From Lampropedia hyalina DSM 16112 (GTDB lineage Bacteria; Pseudomonadota; Gammaproteobacteria; Burkholderiales; Burkholderiaceae_C), in contig NZ_FQUZ01000003.1 in the NCBI RefSeq assembly GCF_900129055.1, positions 84,077-148,076 of the forward strand: 64,000 bases of DNA. Direction: 5' to 3'. The translations under genes and the position numbers were made by a program. Below the pieces are notes generated by a model, which saw only the letters and a list, made by a program, of their open reading frames with translations, did not search any database and was not told the DNA's origin. Below are positions 17,360-28,254 of this stretch, piece after piece; the first letter of the stretch is position 1; every line of letters starts with the position of its first letter.

Positions 17360-18280
17360 TCAGTATGTGGTGGTGTGCTGGTGCAGGAAGCGGCTGTGGC
17401 CGAGTTCGTCCGGGAACACCAGTTGCAGCAGGGTTTGCAGCACGCTGGACTGGCTGTCCTGCCGGTACACCATCAGCAGGTCGATTTCGGGTTGTTCGTC
17501 CTCGAACTGGCGGATGCAGACCGAGTGGCTGGCCATGTTGGCGGCGTAGGCGGGCAGCAATGCGTAGCCGATGCCCGCACCCACCAGATTGACGTTGAGC
17601 AGGATGTTGGAGGCTTTCTGCACGACCAGGGGCGTGACCCCGTGGCCCGTCAGGAAGGCATCGACCAGATCGTGCACCGGGCTGGAGAAGTTCGGGTCGG
17701 TGGCGATCAGCGGCTCGCCATCGAGCAGCCTTGCCGGGATGCGCCGCAGGGTGGCCAACGGGTGGCTGGCGGGCAGGAACAGGCGCAGCGGTTCGGTATA
17801 GACGACCTTGCTGACCAGTTCGCTGGAATGCACAGGGGGGCGCATGAAGGCCACGTCGATGTCGCCGCGCAGCAGGGCCTGCTCCTGTTCGCTGGTGTTG
17901 AGGCTGTGCAGGATGATGTCCAGCGTGGGGTAGTGCATGCGCAACTCCGGCAGGATGAACGGGAAGACCCGCACTTCCGCCGAGGGCACGAAACCGACGG
18001 TGAGGTGCAGGCCGCCGTGCCGCCCCACTTGGCGTGCCCGCGTCAGGGCGTTGTCGGCCTGCATCAGCACCAGCCGGGCTTCTTCCAGGAACACTCGACC
18101 GACTTCGGTCAGTTCCACTTTGCGCTTGGTGCGCTGGAACAGCGCGAAGCCCACTTCCTCCTCCAGGCCGATGATCTGTTGGCTCAGCGAGGGTTGCGAG
18201 GTGTGCAGGCGTTGTGCTGCACGGGTGAAACTTAAATCATTCGCAACCGCAATAAAATACTTCAGATGTCTTAATTCCAT
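17360..18280 (-). CDS. hcaR: LysR-type activator of phenylpropionate catabolism
   Basis: A 306-residue LysR-family regulator with an N-terminal winged helix (MELRHLKYFIAVANDLSFTRAAQRLHTSQPSLSQQI) and a ligand-binding domain beginning LTVGFVPSAEVRVFPFILP. The GFVPSAEV segment and overall sequence resemble Escherichia coli HcaR, which activates hcaEFCBD with 3-phenylpropionate or cinnamate. It is divergent from hcaE across a 134-bp gap, the classic LysR arrangement, so it probably controls that promoter and represses itself (inference). Confidence 0.88.
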   Translation of the reverse strand: MELRHLKYFIAVANDLSFTRAAQRLHTSQPSLSQQIIGLEEEVGFALFQRTKRKVELTEVGRVFLEEARLVLMQADNALTRARQVGRHGGLHLTVGFVPSAEVRVFPFILPELRMHYPTLDIILHSLNTSEQEQALLRGDIDVAFMRPPVHSSELVSKVVYTEPLRLFLPASHPLATLRRIPARLLDGEPLIATDPNFSSPVHDLVDAFLTGHGVTPLVVQKASNILLNVNLVGAGIGYALLPAYAANMASHSVCIRQFEDEQPEIDLLMVYRQDSQSSVLQTLLQLVFPDELGHSRFLHQHTTTY

Positions 18281-18414
18281 AATGTAATTGATCGTTTTAT
18301 CGTCTTAATCCAGAGAAAACAAGTATTTTACAGGGCCGCCTGCGTTGCTGAAAATCCGTCTCCAGCACATTGACATGACTCAAGTGTGAAGCCTACGCCA
18401 ACAGGAGACAAGAC
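18281..18414. promoter_or_regulatory. hcaR-hcaE divergent control region
   Basis: A 134-bp region between divergent genes. The hcaR-proximal half is AT-rich, with a TAATTG near 18285 and the closely spaced direct repeat ATCG-TTTT-ATCG (18291-18302), where LysR contacts would be expected. I cannot assign exact -35/-10 boxes. The hcaE ribosome binding site AGGAG (18403-18407) lies 7 bp before the ATG and is clear. An almost identical leader, CAACAGG..GGAGACAA, precedes hcaD. Confidence 0.45.
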
Positions 18415-19779
18415 ATGACCGCAAGCACGATCAAAGACATCGATGCCTTGGTGGACGCACGCCATGGCCGCGTCACGCCATCCATTTACACCGACCCAGA
18501 CATTTACGATCTGGAGCTGGAGCGCATTTTTGGCCGCTGCTGGCTGTTTCTGGTGCACGAGAGCCAGATTCCGAAGGCGGGGGATTTTTTCAATACCTAT
18601 ATGGGTGAGGATCCGATCGTGGTGGTGCGCCAGAAGGATGGCTCCATCAAGGCTTTCCTCAACCAGTGCCGCCACCGCTCCATGCGCGTGAGCTTTGCCG
18701 ACTCCGGCAACACCCGTGCCTTCACCTGCCCGTACCACGGCTGGTCGTACGGGGTCAATGGTGCGCTGGTGGATGTGCCGCTGGAATCGCGCGCCTATCC
18801 GCAGGGGCTGTGCAAGGAGAAATGGGGCTTGCAGGAAGTCACCCGTGTGGCCAGCTACAAAGGCCTGGTGTTCGGCAACTGGGATGCCACCGCACCGTCG
18901 CTGGAAGACTACATGGGCGACATTGCCTGGTACCTCGATGGCGTGCTGGATCGCCGCGAGGGGGGCACCGAGATCATCGGCGGCGTGCACAAGTGGGTGA
19001 TCGAGTGCAACTGGAAATTCCCGGCCGAGCAGTTCGCCAGCGACCAGTACCACGCCCTCTACACCCACGCCTCGGCGGTGCAGGTGCTGGGAGCCAAGGC
19101 CAACGATGCCGCCGACAAGGCCCTGGGGGCAGGGCAGACGGCACGCCCGGTCTGGGAGACCGCCAAGGACGCGCTGCAATTCGGGCAGGACGGCCACGGC
19201 AGCGGTTTTTTCTTCACCGAGAAGCCCGATGCCAACGTCTGGGTGGATGGTGAGGTGTCGCAGTATTTCCGCGATACCTACCCGGAGGCCCTGGAGCGGC
19301 TGGGCGAGGTGCGCGCCCTGCGCCTGGCCGGGCACAACAATATGTTTCCCACCATGTCCTGGCTCAATGGCACGGCCACCTTGCGGGTGTGGCATCCGCG
19401 CGGCCCCAATCAGGTGGAGGTGTGGGCCTTCTGCATTGCCGACAAGGCCGCGTCGCCGGAGGTGAAGGCGGCATTCGAGCGCAGTGCCACCCGTGCCTTC
19501 GGGCCTGCCGGGTTTCTGGAGCAGGACGATTCGGAGAACTGGATCGAGGTGCAGAAGGTACTGCGCGGCAAGCGTGCCCGCAGCAGCAGGCTGTGCCTGG
19601 AAATGGGGCTGGGGCAGGAACGCCAGCGCGGCGACGGCATTCCCGGCGTGACCAACTACATTTTTTCCGAGACCGCCGCGCGGGGCATGTACCGCCGCTG
19701 GGCCGATCTGCTGCTGTCCGACTCCTGGGACGAAGTGCAGCAGCGCACCCGCCAATACACCGAGGAGCTGCTGAAATGA
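18415..19779 (+). CDS. hcaE: 3-phenylpropionate/cinnamate dioxygenase, alpha (catalytic) subunit
   Basis: The large subunit of a Rieske ring-hydroxylating dioxygenase that adds O2 to the phenyl ring giving a cis-2,3-dihydrodiol. The 454-residue protein has the Rieske cluster ligands C85-x-H87 and C105-x2-H108 (CRHRSM and CPYHGW), and the mononuclear iron site D210-x2-H213-x4-H218 ([10 protein letters not shown]). Assignment to HcaE rather than another aromatic dioxygenase rests on the HcaF, HcaC, HcaB and HcaD partners and the meta-cleavage genes that follow. The stop overlaps hcaF by 4 bp. Confidence 0.93.
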   Translation: MTASTIKDIDALVDARHGRVTPSIYTDPDIYDLELERIFGRCWLFLVHESQIPKAGDFFNTYMGEDPIVVVRQKDGSIKAFLNQCRHRSMRVSFADSGNTRAFTCPYHGWSYGVNGALVDVPLESRAYPQGLCKEKWGLQEVTRVASYKGLVFGNWDATAPSLEDYMGDIAWYLDGVLDRREGGTEIIGGVHKWVIECNWKFPAEQFASDQYHALYTHASAVQVLGAKANDAADKALGAGQTARPVWETAKDALQFGQDGHGSGFFFTEKPDANVWVDGEVSQYFRDTYPEALERLGEVRALRLAGHNNMFPTMSWLNGTATLRVWHPRGPNQVEVWAFCIADKAASPEVKAAFERSATRAFGPAGFLEQDDSENWIEVQKVLRGKRARSSRLCLEMGLGQERQRGDGIPGVTNYIFSETAARGMYRRWADLLLSDSWDEVQQRTRQYTEELLK

Positions 19780-20333
19780 ACACCGTGGCCGAAACCCCCG
19801 CATCCCTGCCCCCCCTGCTGGCCGTGCCGCTGGAGCTGCACCACGAAATCACCCAGTTCCTTTACCACGAGGCCGAACTGCTGGACGACTGGGAGTTCCG
19901 CGACTGGCTGGCCCTGCTGTCGGAAGACATCGAATACACCATGCGCACCACCGTGAACGCGCAGACCCGCGACCGCCGCCGCAGCGTGCAGCCGCCCACC
20001 ACCTGGGTGTTCAACGACAGCAAGCAGCAGCTCGAACGCCGCATTGCCCGGCTGGAAACCGGCATGGCCTGGGCAGAGGAGCCGCCTTCGCGCACACGCC
20101 ACAGCGTGGCCAATGTGCGCATCAGGCCCGGAGAACAGGCGGGCGAATACGACATCCGGCTCAATTTCATCCTCTACCGCACCCAGAAGGAACGGGACGA
20201 AACCCTGTATGCCGGCATGCGCCAGGACCGGATTCGCCAGGTCGATACGCCACTGGGCTGGCATATCTGCCGCCGCCACATCACCCTCGACCAGGTGGTG
20301 TACACCTCCCACAACCTCAGCATTCTGTTCTGA
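19776..20333 (+). CDS. hcaF: 3-phenylpropionate/cinnamate dioxygenase, beta subunit
   Basis: The small, structural subunit of the alpha3beta3 terminal oxygenase. The 185-residue protein has the family pattern [41 protein letters not shown], then [26 protein letters not shown] and [23 protein letters not shown]. It uses the ATG at 19776 within the hcaE stop (ATGA overlap), consistent with coupled translation and equal subunit stoichiometry. The N-terminal residues before HHEI are extra compared with E. coli HcaF. Confidence 0.93.
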   Translation: MNTVAETPASLPPLLAVPLELHHEITQFLYHEAELLDDWEFRDWLALLSEDIEYTMRTTVNAQTRDRRRSVQPPTTWVFNDSKQQLERRIARLETGMAWAEEPPSRTRHSVANVRIRPGEQAGEYDIRLNFILYRTQKERDETLYAGMRQDRIRQVDTPLGWHICRRHITLDQVVYTSHNLSILF

Positions 20334-20335
20334 CC

Positions 20336-20656
20336 ATGGCCCGTATCCACGTCTGTTCCGAAAGCGATCTGCCCGATGGCGAGGCCATCAAGATCGACTC
20401 GCCCCTCAGCCCCATTGCCGTCATCCGCTCCGGTGGCGACCTGTATGCCGTCACCGACCGGTGCAGCCACGGCAATGCCTCCATGTCGGAAGGCTATATC
20501 GAGGACGATGGCACGGTGGAATGCCCGCTGCACGCGGCGCGTTTCTGCCTGAAGACCGGCGCGGCCCTGTGCCAGCCAGCCACCGATCCGCTCAGCACCT
20601 ATCCCGTGGTCGTCGAAGAAGGGGCGATCTATGTGGAATTGCCGGAGACTGTGTAA
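20336..20656 (+). CDS. hcaC: 3-phenylpropionate dioxygenase ferredoxin subunit
   Basis: A 106-residue Rieske ferredoxin that passes electrons from the HcaD reductase to the HcaEF oxygenase. Cluster ligands are C43-S-H45 and C63-P-L-H66 ([19 protein letters not shown]). The length matches the bacterial dioxygenase ferredoxin family. It starts 2 bp after hcaF and its stop overlaps hcaB by 1 bp (TAATG). Confidence 0.93.
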   Translation: MARIHVCSESDLPDGEAIKIDSPLSPIAVIRSGGDLYAVTDRCSHGNASMSEGYIEDDGTVECPLHAARFCLKTGAALCQPATDPLSTYPVVVEEGAIYVELPETV

Positions 20657-21468
20657 TGGGATGGCTGCAAGACGAAAGCATTCTGGTCACGGGCGGCGGC
20701 TCGGGTCTGGGGCTGGCACTGGTGGAGCGTTTTCTGCAAGAGGGCGCGCAGGTGAGCGTGCTGGAGCGCGTGCCCGAGAAGGTGGACGCATTGCGCCAGC
20801 GTTTTGGCGATGCGGTGCTGGCCGTGCAGGGCGATGTCACGGTGTATGCCGACAACCAGCGCGCAGTGGCCGCAGCGGTCGAACGCTTTGGCAAGCTGGA
20901 CGGTTTTGTGGGAAATGCCGCCATCTGGGATCACGGCTCCAGCCTGCTGCAACTCGCTCCCGAGGCTCTGGCGCAGGGCTTTGACGAACTGTTTGCCGTG
21001 AACCTCAAGGGCTATCTGCTGGGCGCGAAGGCGGCGGCTCCTGCCCTGCTGGAGTCGCGCGGCAACATGATCTTCACGCTCTCCAACTCGGCGTTCTACC
21101 CCGGTGGTGGCGGGCCGCTGTACACCGCCAGCAAGCACGCGGCGGTGGGCCTGATCCGGCAACTGGCCTACGAGCTGGCCCCCAAGGTGCGCGTCAATGG
21201 CGTGGGGCCTTGCGGCATGGCCAGCGATCTGCGCGGGCCGGTGTCGCTGGGGCAGGGTGACTTGCGCATCATGGATTCGCGCAGTCCCGAGGCGATTGCC
21301 AGCATCCTGCCTTTGCAGTTTTTTCCGCAGGCGGCGGATTTCACCGGGCCGTATGTGTTGCTGGCATCCCGTGCCAACAACCAGGTGCTCAGTGGCGTGA
21401 TGATCCAGGCCGATGCCGGGCTGGGGATTCGCGGCATCCGCCATGTGGCGGGCGGGCTGGAGCTGTAG
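20656..21468 (+). CDS. hcaB: cis-3-phenylpropionate-2,3-dihydrodiol dehydrogenase
   Basis: A short-chain dehydrogenase of 270 residues, the same length as E. coli HcaB. It oxidises the dihydrodiol to 2,3-dihydroxyphenylpropionate with NAD+. Motifs: [18 protein letters not shown] for the dinucleotide, [10 protein letters not shown], and the catalytic Ser/Tyr/Lys in [25 protein letters not shown]. The ATG at 20656 overlaps the hcaC stop; an upstream open stretch in the same frame is a shadow of the earlier genes. Confidence 0.93.
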   Translation: MGWLQDESILVTGGGSGLGLALVERFLQEGAQVSVLERVPEKVDALRQRFGDAVLAVQGDVTVYADNQRAVAAAVERFGKLDGFVGNAAIWDHGSSLLQLAPEALAQGFDELFAVNLKGYLLGAKAAAPALLESRGNMIFTLSNSAFYPGGGGPLYTASKHAAVGLIRQLAYELAPKVRVNGVGPCGMASDLRGPVSLGQGDLRIMDSRSPEAIASILPLQFFPQAADFTGPYVLLASRANNQVLSGVMIQADAGLGIRGIRHVAGGLEL

Positions 21469-21582
21469 CCTTCGGGCCGGTTTTTGCAGAGCGGCCGCTG
21501 GCAGCGCATGGCACACGGGTGGAGCGCGCCATCTGGCCACAGAGAAAAAGAACGAAAAAGCCAACAGGCAGGAGACAACGGA

Positions 21583-22797
21583 ATGGACATTTCCAGCATC
21601 GTGATCGTGGGTGCGGGGCAGGCCGGGGCCGGCGCAGTGGCACAACTGCGGCTCAAGGGCTATGCCGGTCGCATCGTGCTGGTCGGGGACGAATCGCACC
21701 CGCCCTACGAACGCCCACCCCTATCCAAGGACGTGCTGTTGCAGCCCGAGCGCACCCGCTGCACCATCCACCCCAGTGATTTCTATGAGACGCACCGGGT
21801 GGAACTGCGGCTGGGCACGCGCGTGACGGCCCTTGATGCCGCCGCGCGCCGCCTCACCCTGTCCGATGGCAGCACACTGGACTATGACCGGCTGCTGCTG
21901 GCCACCGGGGCCACGGTGCGCCGCCTGCCGCTGCTGGACGCGCTGGGCCAGGGCGTGTACACCCTGCGCACCCTCGACGATGCCCGCGCACTGCTCCAGG
22001 AGTTGCGCCCGGGTCGCCGCATTCTGCTGGTCGGCGGCGGCGTGATCGGACTGGAGCTGGCATCTTCTGCCGTGGAACTGGGGGCACAGGTCAGTCTGGT
22101 GGAGCAGGCGGCGTTGCCGATGGCCCGCACCGCACCGCCGCTGCTGAGCGAATACCTGTGCGACGTGCATCGGGCGCGGGGCGTGGCACTGCATCTGAAT
22201 GCGCGGCTGGCCTCGGCCACGCGCGAAGGCGACACGCTGGTGCTGACCTTGCAGGACGGCACGCGGCTGCAAGGCGATGCCATCGTCTACGGCATCGGGG
22301 TCGAGCCCGATGTGGCACTGGCGCGGCAGGCCGGGCTGGTTGTGGACAACGGCATCTGCGTGGATGCGCACTGCCGCAGCTCCGACCCATCCATTTATGC
22401 GGCAGGCGATGTGGCCGCACAGGGCGGCCTGCGGCGCGAAACCTGGGAGAACGCCAACCATCAGGCCAGCGTGGCAGCCCATGCCATGCTGGGGCTGGAG
22501 CCGCCCGCCGACCCCGTGCCGTGGTACTGGACCGACCAGTGCGACTTGAACATCCAGTTTGCGGGCGACATGGCCGCACGGCACTGGCTGGTGCGCGGCA
22601 CACCGGGAATGCCCCCGTTCATGCTGTTCGGTCTGGACGACGAGGGGGTGCTCACCGCCGCCATCACCATCAATCAGGGACGTGACATGCGCAGTGCCAA
22701 GGAACTGATGGCCCGCCGTGCCCGGCTGCCCGCTGAAGTGCTGACCGACCCGCAGCAGAGCCTGCGCAACCTCAGCCGCCACCTGCCAGAAGCCTGA
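21583..22797 (+). CDS. hcaD: Ferredoxin-NAD+ reductase component of phenylpropionate dioxygenase
   Basis: A 404-residue FAD/NADH oxidoreductase feeding electrons to HcaC. It shows two Rossmann motifs ([18 protein letters not shown] at the N terminus; [21 protein letters not shown] mid-protein) and the FAD-binding [19 protein letters not shown]. The aromatic-dioxygenase reductase C-terminal domain ([19 protein letters not shown]) is present. The ATG at 21583 is selected because AGGAG lies 8 bp upstream; the 114-bp gap after hcaB contains no other gene. Confidence 0.93.
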   Translation: MDISSIVIVGAGQAGAGAVAQLRLKGYAGRIVLVGDESHPPYERPPLSKDVLLQPERTRCTIHPSDFYETHRVELRLGTRVTALDAAARRLTLSDGSTLDYDRLLLATGATVRRLPLLDALGQGVYTLRTLDDARALLQELRPGRRILLVGGGVIGLELASSAVELGAQVSLVEQAALPMARTAPPLLSEYLCDVHRARGVALHLNARLASATREGDTLVLTLQDGTRLQGDAIVYGIGVEPDVALARQAGLVVDNGICVDAHCRSSDPSIYAAGDVAAQGGLRRETWENANHQASVAAHAMLGLEPPADPVPWYWTDQCDLNIQFAGDMAARHWLVRGTPGMPPFMLFGLDDEGVLTAAITINQGRDMRSAKELMARRARLPAEVLTDPQQSLRNLSRHLPEA

Positions 22798-22960
22798 CAG
22801 ATCGCTGTCACAGCCGATTTGCGCTGCTTGTGGCCGAGACCCACCGGCAGAGTGCCGCGCTGGCCTTGCCTGTGCTCGACTGTGCACGCCAGCCACCGAT
22901 CCAACCCGAAAGAGCCGCACACCAGCGTGCCTGCACCATACCCCAAGGAGACCCCAAGCC

Positions 22961-23920
22961 ATGACCGCCCGCCTGCAATGCCTGTCCCACACGCCCCTGG
23001 TCGGCCATGTGGACCCCGCCCAAGACGTGCTGCACGAAGTGCGCCAGACCATCGCCGAGGCCCGCGACTGGATCGCCACGTTCGACCCGGAACTGGTCGT
23101 GTTGTTTTCGCCCGATCACTTCAACGGCTTCTTCTACGACACCATGCCGCCGTTCTGCATCGGCATGCAGGCCCACGCCATCGGCGACTTCGGCACACCG
23201 GCCGGGCCGCTGAACGTGCCTCAGGAGCTGGCGCGCGATTGCGTGCAGGCCTTGCTGGAAGACGGCGTGGACGTGGCCATGTCCTACACCATGCAGGTCG
23301 ATCATGGCTTTTCGCAGCCGCTCGATGAGCTGCTGGGCGCAATCGATGCCCGTCCGGTGATTCCGGTGTTCATCAACGCCGTGGCCGCGCCCCTGCCCAC
23401 CTTTGCCCGCGCCAGGGTGCTGGGCGAGGCCATCGGACGCTTTGCCCGCAGCCTGAACCGGCGCGTGCTGTTTGTCGGATCGGGCGGGCTGTCGCACCAG
23501 CCGCCCGTGCCGGAACTGGCCACCGCGAACGAGCACATCCGCGACCGTCTGCTGGGCAGTGGCCGCAACCTGCCACCCGCCGAGCGCGAGGCGCGCCAGC
23601 AGCGCGTCATCCATGCCGCCCTGCGCTTCATCGAAGACCAGCACAGCCTGCACCCGCTCAACCCGCAATGGGATCGGCACTTCATGGAGCTGCTCTCGCA
23701 GGGCCGTTTCGCCGAACTCGATGCCTTGCGCAACGATGAGGTCTCGCGTCTGGCCGGACGTTCCACCCACGAGGTCAAGACCTGGGTGGCAGCCTTCGCC
23801 GCGCTCTCCAGCTTTGGAGCCTACGAAACCCGCGCACCCTACTACCGTCCGATTCCCGAATGGATTGCCGGTTTCGGGGCCATCGGTGCGCAGACCCAGA
23901 CCGGTGTGGCCGTGGCATAA
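22961..23920 (+). CDS. mhpB: 2,3-dihydroxyphenylpropionate 1,2-dioxygenase
   Basis: An extradiol (class III, LigB-type) ring-cleavage enzyme of 319 residues that opens 2,3-dihydroxyphenylpropionate (or the cinnamate analogue) to 2-hydroxy-6-oxonona-2,4-dienedioate using Fe(II). It has [12 protein letters not shown] at the N terminus, [22 protein letters not shown], the base-histidine segment [16 protein letters not shown], and [20 protein letters not shown] lies about 10 bp before the ATG. It follows hcaD after 163 bp with no other gene between, and precedes a large inverted repeat. Confidence 0.95.
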   Translation: MTARLQCLSHTPLVGHVDPAQDVLHEVRQTIAEARDWIATFDPELVVLFSPDHFNGFFYDTMPPFCIGMQAHAIGDFGTPAGPLNVPQELARDCVQALLEDGVDVAMSYTMQVDHGFSQPLDELLGAIDARPVIPVFINAVAAPLPTFARARVLGEAIGRFARSLNRRVLFVGSGGLSHQPPVPELATANEHIRDRLLGSGRNLPPAEREARQQRVIHAALRFIEDQHSLHPLNPQWDRHFMELLSQGRFAELDALRNDEVSRLAGRSTHEVKTWVAAFAALSSFGAYETRAPYYRPIPEWIAGFGAIGAQTQTGVAVA

Positions 23921-23921
23921 A

Positions 23922-24080
23922 GAAACGCTGATTCATTCCGCCCGAGTCGCCGCGCGCCCTGTCGGGATGGGCTGCAAGGCGGTTTTTGGGGTCAATAGTG
24001 GTGCTATTGACCCCAAAAGCCAACGCAGCAGACCGCCCGAGAGGGGGATGCAGCGGCCGGGCGGAATGATTCAGCGTTTC
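23922..24080. repeat. Nested inverted-repeat element A (159 bp) inside the mhp operon
   Basis: Outer arms 23922-23944 and 24058-24080 pair at 22 of 23 positions (left arm begins GAAACGCTGATTCATTCC). At the centre, TTTTGGGGTCAATAG (23984-23998) and its exact complement (24004-24018) flank a 5-bp loop TGGTG. The interior between arms and core, read on the minus strand, is clearly similar to the interior of element B at 47933-48101 (shared GCATCCC, GCGTTGGC before the core and CCGCCTTGC after it), while the outer arms differ completely. In the mhp transcript it would fold as a long hairpin between mhpB and mhpC. Confidence 0.85.
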
Positions 24081-24138
24081 CATAAGCCGCGCTGCATCCT
24101 TTTCCCCCACTGACCGACCCTATCAGAAAGCAGAGACA

Positions 24139-25008
24139 ATGACCACGACCCCCTTGACCATCACCGAAGCATCGACCAGCCGTTTCGCCCGCCTGCTGGA
24201 CGAAGGCCGGGAACTGCAAATCCACTACAACGACATCGGCCAGGGGCCGCAGACCGTGGTGATGCTGCACGGCTCCGGCCCCGGCGCGACCGGTTGGGCC
24301 AACTTCCACCGCAACATCCAGCCGCTGGTGGATGCGGGCTACCGCGTCATCCTGATGGACTGCCCCGGCTGGGGCAAGAGCGATTCCATCGTCTGCACCG
24401 GCTCGCGCTCCGACTTGAACGCTCGCGTGCTCGATCGCCTGCTGGAATCGCTGGGGCTGGAGCAGGTGCACATTCTCGGCAACTCGATGGGCGGGCACAG
24501 CGCGGTGGCACTGGCCCTGCAACAGCCGCAGCGCGTGGGCAAACTGGTGCTGATGGGCGGTGGCACCGGCGGCGTCAGCCCCTACGCACCCATGCCCACC
24601 GAAGGCATCAAGCTGCTGCAAGGGCTGTACCGCGACCCCAGCATCGAGAACCTGAAGAAGATGATGGCAGTGTTCGTCTTCGACAGCAGCGACCTGACCG
24701 AGGAGCTGTTCCAGACCCGCCTGGACAACATGCTGGCGCGGCGCGACCACCTGGAAAACTTCGTCAAGAGCCTGGAAGCGAACCCGCGCCAGTTCCCCGA
24801 CTTCGGGCCGCGCCTGGGCAGCATCCAGTCGCCCACGCTCATCATCTGGGGCCGCAACGACCGATTCGTGCCCATGGACACTGGCCTGCGCCTGGTGGCA
24901 GGCATTCCCCAGTCCGAACTGCACGTCTTCAACCACTGTGGCCACTGGGCGCAGTGGGAACACGCCCCGCGCTTCAACCGCATGGTGCTGGACTTTTTGC
25001 AGCACTGA
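24139..25008 (+). CDS. mhpC: 2-hydroxy-6-oxonona-2,4-dienedioate hydrolase
   Basis: An alpha/beta-hydrolase of 289 residues that cleaves the carbon-carbon bond of the ring-fission product, giving 2-hydroxypenta-2,4-dienoate plus succinate (or fumarate from the cinnamate branch). Motifs: oxyanion segment [15 protein letters not shown], nucleophile elbow [11 protein letters not shown], acid region [13 protein letters not shown], and the catalytic histidine in [22 protein letters not shown]. It begins 58 bp after repeat element A. Confidence 0.95.
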   Translation: MTTTPLTITEASTSRFARLLDEGRELQIHYNDIGQGPQTVVMLHGSGPGATGWANFHRNIQPLVDAGYRVILMDCPGWGKSDSIVCTGSRSDLNARVLDRLLESLGLEQVHILGNSMGGHSAVALALQQPQRVGKLVLMGGGTGGVSPYAPMPTEGIKLLQGLYRDPSIENLKKMMAVFVFDSSDLTEELFQTRLDNMLARRDHLENFVKSLEANPRQFPDFGPRLGSIQSPTLIIWGRNDRFVPMDTGLRLVAGIPQSELHVFNHCGHWAQWEHAPRFNRMVLDFLQH

Positions 25009-25056
25009 CATGGCACGGCTTCTTTCTTTTTCCCTTCCCCTTGCGAGGAAATCCGC

Positions 25057-25866
25057 ATGAACCCCCATCTACCAGAGCACACACTGGAGCAGTGGGCGCG
25101 CGCCTTGCGCGACGCCGAAGCCACCGGCCAGCCCATTGCGCCCTTGCGCGAACACATCGGCCCCACCAATGGCGCGGCCGCCTACGCCATCCAGCGCATC
25201 AACACCGAACACGCCAAGGCCAGCGGGCGGCGCATCGTGGGGCGCAAGATTGGCCTGACCAACCCCAGGGTGCAGGCACAACTCGGGGTCGATCAGCCCG
25301 ACTTTGGCGTGCTGTTTGCCGACATGGCCTGGGGCGACAACCAGGCCCTGCCGTTCCATGCCGTGCTGCAACCCAAGATCGAGGCGGAAATCGCCCTGCT
25401 GCTGGAGCGCGATCTGCCGCATCCCGAGACCGGCTTTGCCGAGGTGCTGGCGGCCACCGGCTGGGTGCTGCCCGCACTGGAAATCGTCGGCAGCCGGGTG
25501 CGCGACTGGGACATCCGCTTTGCCGATACCGTGGCCGACAACGCCTCCAGCGGCCTGTTCGTGCTCGGTGGCCCGGCGCGCCGTCTCGACAGTCTGGAGC
25601 TGCGCGAAGCCACCATGCAGATGACGCGCAATGGCGAGCCGGTCTCCAGTGGCAGCGGTGCGGAATGCCTGGGCCATCCCGTCAATGCGGCGGTGTGGCT
25701 GGCGCGCACGCTGGCCGCGCTGGGCGAGCCGCTGCAAGCGGGCGACATCGTACTCACCGGCGCGCTGGGGCCGATGGTGGCGGTGCAGCCCGGCGACCAG
25801 TTTGAAGCCCGCATTGCCGGCCTGGGCAGTGTGCGGGTACTTTTCGACCATCCACAAGGAACCTGA
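25057..25866 (+). CDS. mhpD: 2-keto-4-pentenoate hydratase
   Basis: A 269-residue hydratase converting 2-hydroxypenta-2,4-dienoate to 4-hydroxy-2-oxopentanoate. Family features include [30 protein letters not shown], the metal-binding acidic residues in [16 protein letters not shown] and [27 protein letters not shown], and [13 protein letters not shown]. An AGGA (25046-25049) lies 7 bp before the ATG. It is followed after 3 bp by mhpF. Confidence 0.95.
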   Translation: MNPHLPEHTLEQWARALRDAEATGQPIAPLREHIGPTNGAAAYAIQRINTEHAKASGRRIVGRKIGLTNPRVQAQLGVDQPDFGVLFADMAWGDNQALPFHAVLQPKIEAEIALLLERDLPHPETGFAEVLAATGWVLPALEIVGSRVRDWDIRFADTVADNASSGLFVLGGPARRLDSLELREATMQMTRNGEPVSSGSGAECLGHPVNAAVWLARTLAALGEPLQAGDIVLTGALGPMVAVQPGDQFEARIAGLGSVRVLFDHPQGT

Positions 25867-25869
25867 CCC

Positions 25870-26811
25870 ATGAAGAAACTCAAGGCAGCCATCATCGGCC
25901 CCGGCAACATCGGCACCGATCTGATGATCAAAATCCTGCGCCACGGCCAGCACCTGGAAATGGGTGCGATGGTTGGCATCGACCCCACTTCCGACGGGCT
26001 GGCCCGCGCCGCCCGGCTGGGCGTCGCCACTACCCACGAAGGCGTGGAAGGGCTGGCGCGGCTGGACGTATTCCAGGACATCGACTTCGTCTTCGATGCC
26101 ACTTCTGCCGGGGCGCATGTGCGCAACGATGCCTTTCTGCGCAGTCTCAAGCCCGGCATCCGCGTGATCGACCTGACCCCGGCGGCCATCGGCCCGTACT
26201 GCATTCCGGTGGTGAATGGTCAGGCGCATCTGGATGCGACCAATGTGAACATGGTCACCTGCGGCGGGCAGGCGACCATTCCGATGGTGGCCGCCGTCAG
26301 CCGCGTGGCCAAGGTGCACTACGGCGAGATCATCGCCAGCATCTCCAGCAAGTCTGCCGGGCCGGGCACGCGCGCCAATATCGACGAGTTCACCGAGACT
26401 ACGTCCAAGGCCATCGAAGTGGTGGGAGGCGCAGCCAAGGGCAAGGCCATCATCATCCTGAACCCGGCCGAGCCGCCGCTGATGATGCGCGACACCGTCT
26501 ATACCCTGAGCGAGCCGGTGGACGAAGCCCTGATTGCCGAATCCGTGGCCCGCCAGGCCGAGGCCGTGCAGCAGTATGTGCCCGGCTACCGCCTCAAGCA
26601 AGCTGTGCAGTTCGACCGCATCAGCCCGGATCGTCCCATTCACATTCCCGGCGTGGGGCCGCGCATGAGTGGCCTGAAAACCTCCATTTTCCTGGAGGTG
26701 GAAGGCGCGGCCCATTACCTGCCTGCCTACGCGGGCAACCTCGACATCATGACCAGTGCCGCCCTGCGCACTGCCGAGAGCATGGCCCAGCGCATGCTTG
26801 CCCAAGCCTGA
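25870..26811 (+). CDS. mhpF: Acetaldehyde dehydrogenase (acylating)
   Basis: A 313-residue CoA-acylating aldehyde dehydrogenase that turns acetaldehyde into acetyl-CoA with NAD+ and CoA. It has the Rossmann motif [18 protein letters not shown], the catalytic cysteine segment [20 protein letters not shown], and [23 protein letters not shown]. In this family it forms a heterotetramer with the MhpE aldolase and receives acetaldehyde through a channel; the adjacent mhpE (12 bp downstream) fits this. Confidence 0.96.
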   Translation: MKKLKAAIIGPGNIGTDLMIKILRHGQHLEMGAMVGIDPTSDGLARAARLGVATTHEGVEGLARLDVFQDIDFVFDATSAGAHVRNDAFLRSLKPGIRVIDLTPAAIGPYCIPVVNGQAHLDATNVNMVTCGGQATIPMVAAVSRVAKVHYGEIIASISSKSAGPGTRANIDEFTETTSKAIEVVGGAAKGKAIIILNPAEPPLMMRDTVYTLSEPVDEALIAESVARQAEAVQQYVPGYRLKQAVQFDRISPDRPIHIPGVGPRMSGLKTSIFLEVEGAAHYLPAYAGNLDIMTSAALRTAESMAQRMLAQA

Positions 26812-26823
26812 GGAGCAGACCCG

Positions 26824-27843
26824 ATGAGCAAGAAACTGTATATCTCCGACGTGACCCTGCGCGACGGCAGCCACGCCATCCGCCACCAGTACAGCCTGGA
26901 GCAGACCCGCCAGATCGCCCGTGCCCTCGACGAGGCGGGAGTCGATTCCATCGAGGTAGCGCACGGCGACGGCTTGCAGGGCGGCAGCTTCAACTATGGA
27001 TTCGGGGCGCACACCGATCTGGAGTGGATCGAGGCCGTGGCCTCGGTCGTCAAGCGCGCGAAGATCACCACACTGCTGTTGCCCGGCATCGGCACGGTGC
27101 ATGACCTCAAGGCCGCCTACGATGCGGGCGCGCGCGTGGTGCGCGTGGCCACGCACTGCACCGAGGCCGATGTATCGAGGCAGCACATCGAATATGCCCG
27201 CCACCTGGGCATGGAAGCGGTGGGCTTCCTGATGATGAGCCACATGACCACCCCACAGGAGCTGGCGCAACAGGCCAAGCGGATGGAGGGTTACGGCGCG
27301 ACCTGCTGCTATGTGGTCGATTCCGGCGGCGCGCTGAACATGAACGAGGTGCGCGACCGATTCCGCGCCTTCAAGGACGTGCTCCTTCCTGAAACCGAGA
27401 CCGGTATCCACGCCCACCACAACCTCAGTCTGGGCGTGGCCAATTCCATCGTTGCGGTGGAGGAGGGCTGCGACCGCGTCGATGCCAGTCTGGCGGGCAT
27501 GGGCGCAGGGGCGGGCAATGCACCGCTGGAAGTGTTCATTGCCGCTGCCGAACGGCTGGGCTGGAACCACGGCTGCGATCTGTACAAGCTGATGGATGCG
27601 GCCGATGACATCGTGCGCCCCTTGCAGGATCGCCCGGTGCGGGTGGACCGCGAAACCCTCGCGCTGGGCTATGCCGGGGTCTATTCCAGCTTCCTGCGCC
27701 ATTCGGAAGCGGCAGCGGCCAAGTACGGCCTCAAGACCGTGGACATTCTGGTGGAGCTGGGGCGGCGGCGCATGGTGGGCGGTCAGGAGGACATGATCGT
27801 CGATGTTGCGCTCGATTTGCTGCAACGCCAGTGCGCTGATTAG
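26824..27843 (+). CDS. mhpE: 4-hydroxy-2-oxovalerate aldolase
   Basis: A 339-residue class II aldolase of the HMGL/DRE-TIM superfamily that splits 4-hydroxy-2-oxovalerate into pyruvate and acetaldehyde. It shows [19 protein letters not shown] (metal and substrate site), [20 protein letters not shown], and the metal-binding [40 protein letters not shown]. It completes the route to central metabolism together with mhpF. Confidence 0.96.
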   Translation: MSKKLYISDVTLRDGSHAIRHQYSLEQTRQIARALDEAGVDSIEVAHGDGLQGGSFNYGFGAHTDLEWIEAVASVVKRAKITTLLLPGIGTVHDLKAAYDAGARVVRVATHCTEADVSRQHIEYARHLGMEAVGFLMMSHMTTPQELAQQAKRMEGYGATCCYVVDSGGALNMNEVRDRFRAFKDVLLPETETGIHAHHNLSLGVANSIVAVEEGCDRVDASLAGMGAGAGNAPLEVFIAAAERLGWNHGCDLYKLMDAADDIVRPLQDRPVRVDRETLALGYAGVYSSFLRHSEAAAAKYGLKTVDILVELGRRRMVGGQEDMIVDVALDLLQRQCAD

Positions 27844-27948
27844 GGCGTGTCATTCATCCAGACAAGAAACCGAAAGGCCCGCCCCAATCCGTCACGGTGG
27901 CGATGCGGCGCGGCCTTCCCCGCCATCCAAGGCCGGAGAGAGACAAAC

Positions 27949-28254
27949 ATGAACGAACAACAACGCAAGATTCACCGCAACCCCAAGCTGACCGAGCTGG
28001 TGCGGACGCGGCAACGCCTCGCCTGGGGGCTGACCACTGCCGTACTGGGCAGTTTTTTCTGCTACCTGATGGTGGGCATTCTGCGCCCCGACTGGCTGGC
28101 GGCTCCCGTGGTGGGCGATTCCATCATCGGCCTGGGCTGGCTGCTGGGCGCAATCATCATCGTCCTGTCCTGGCTGGCCACGGGCCTGTACGCCTGGCGT
28201 GCCAACAGCCACTTTGACCGCCTCAGCCGCGAAATCCTGGAGGAATCCGTATGA
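27949..28254 (+). CDS. DUF485 family small membrane protein
   Basis: A 101-residue protein with two hydrophobic spans (about 30-50 and 60-85) and the DUF485 pattern NPKLTELVRTRQRLAWGLTTAVLGSFFCYLMV. DUF485 proteins (YjcH-like) are nearly always encoded immediately before an acetate-type sodium:solute symporter, as here, and probably assist it. The ATG at 27949 fits the homology and a GGAGAG upstream. Its stop overlaps the symporter start by 4 bp. Confidence 0.85.
   Translation: MNEQQRKIHRNPKLTELVRTRQRLAWGLTTAVLGSFFCYLMVGILRPDWLAAPVVGDSIIGLGWLLGAIIIVLSWLATGLYAWRANSHFDRLSREILEESV

Noticed and set aside
23921..24138. A coding gene between mhpB and mhpC suggested by an open frame.
   Set aside because: The frame is the translation of repeat element A; the same residue string (VNSGAID) appears from element B because the DNA is repeated.
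25069..27825. A 918-codon open frame on the minus strand across mhpD, mhpF and mhpE.
   Set aside because: Antisense shadow of three well-identified enzymes; composition is low-complexity His/Gln-rich with no motif.
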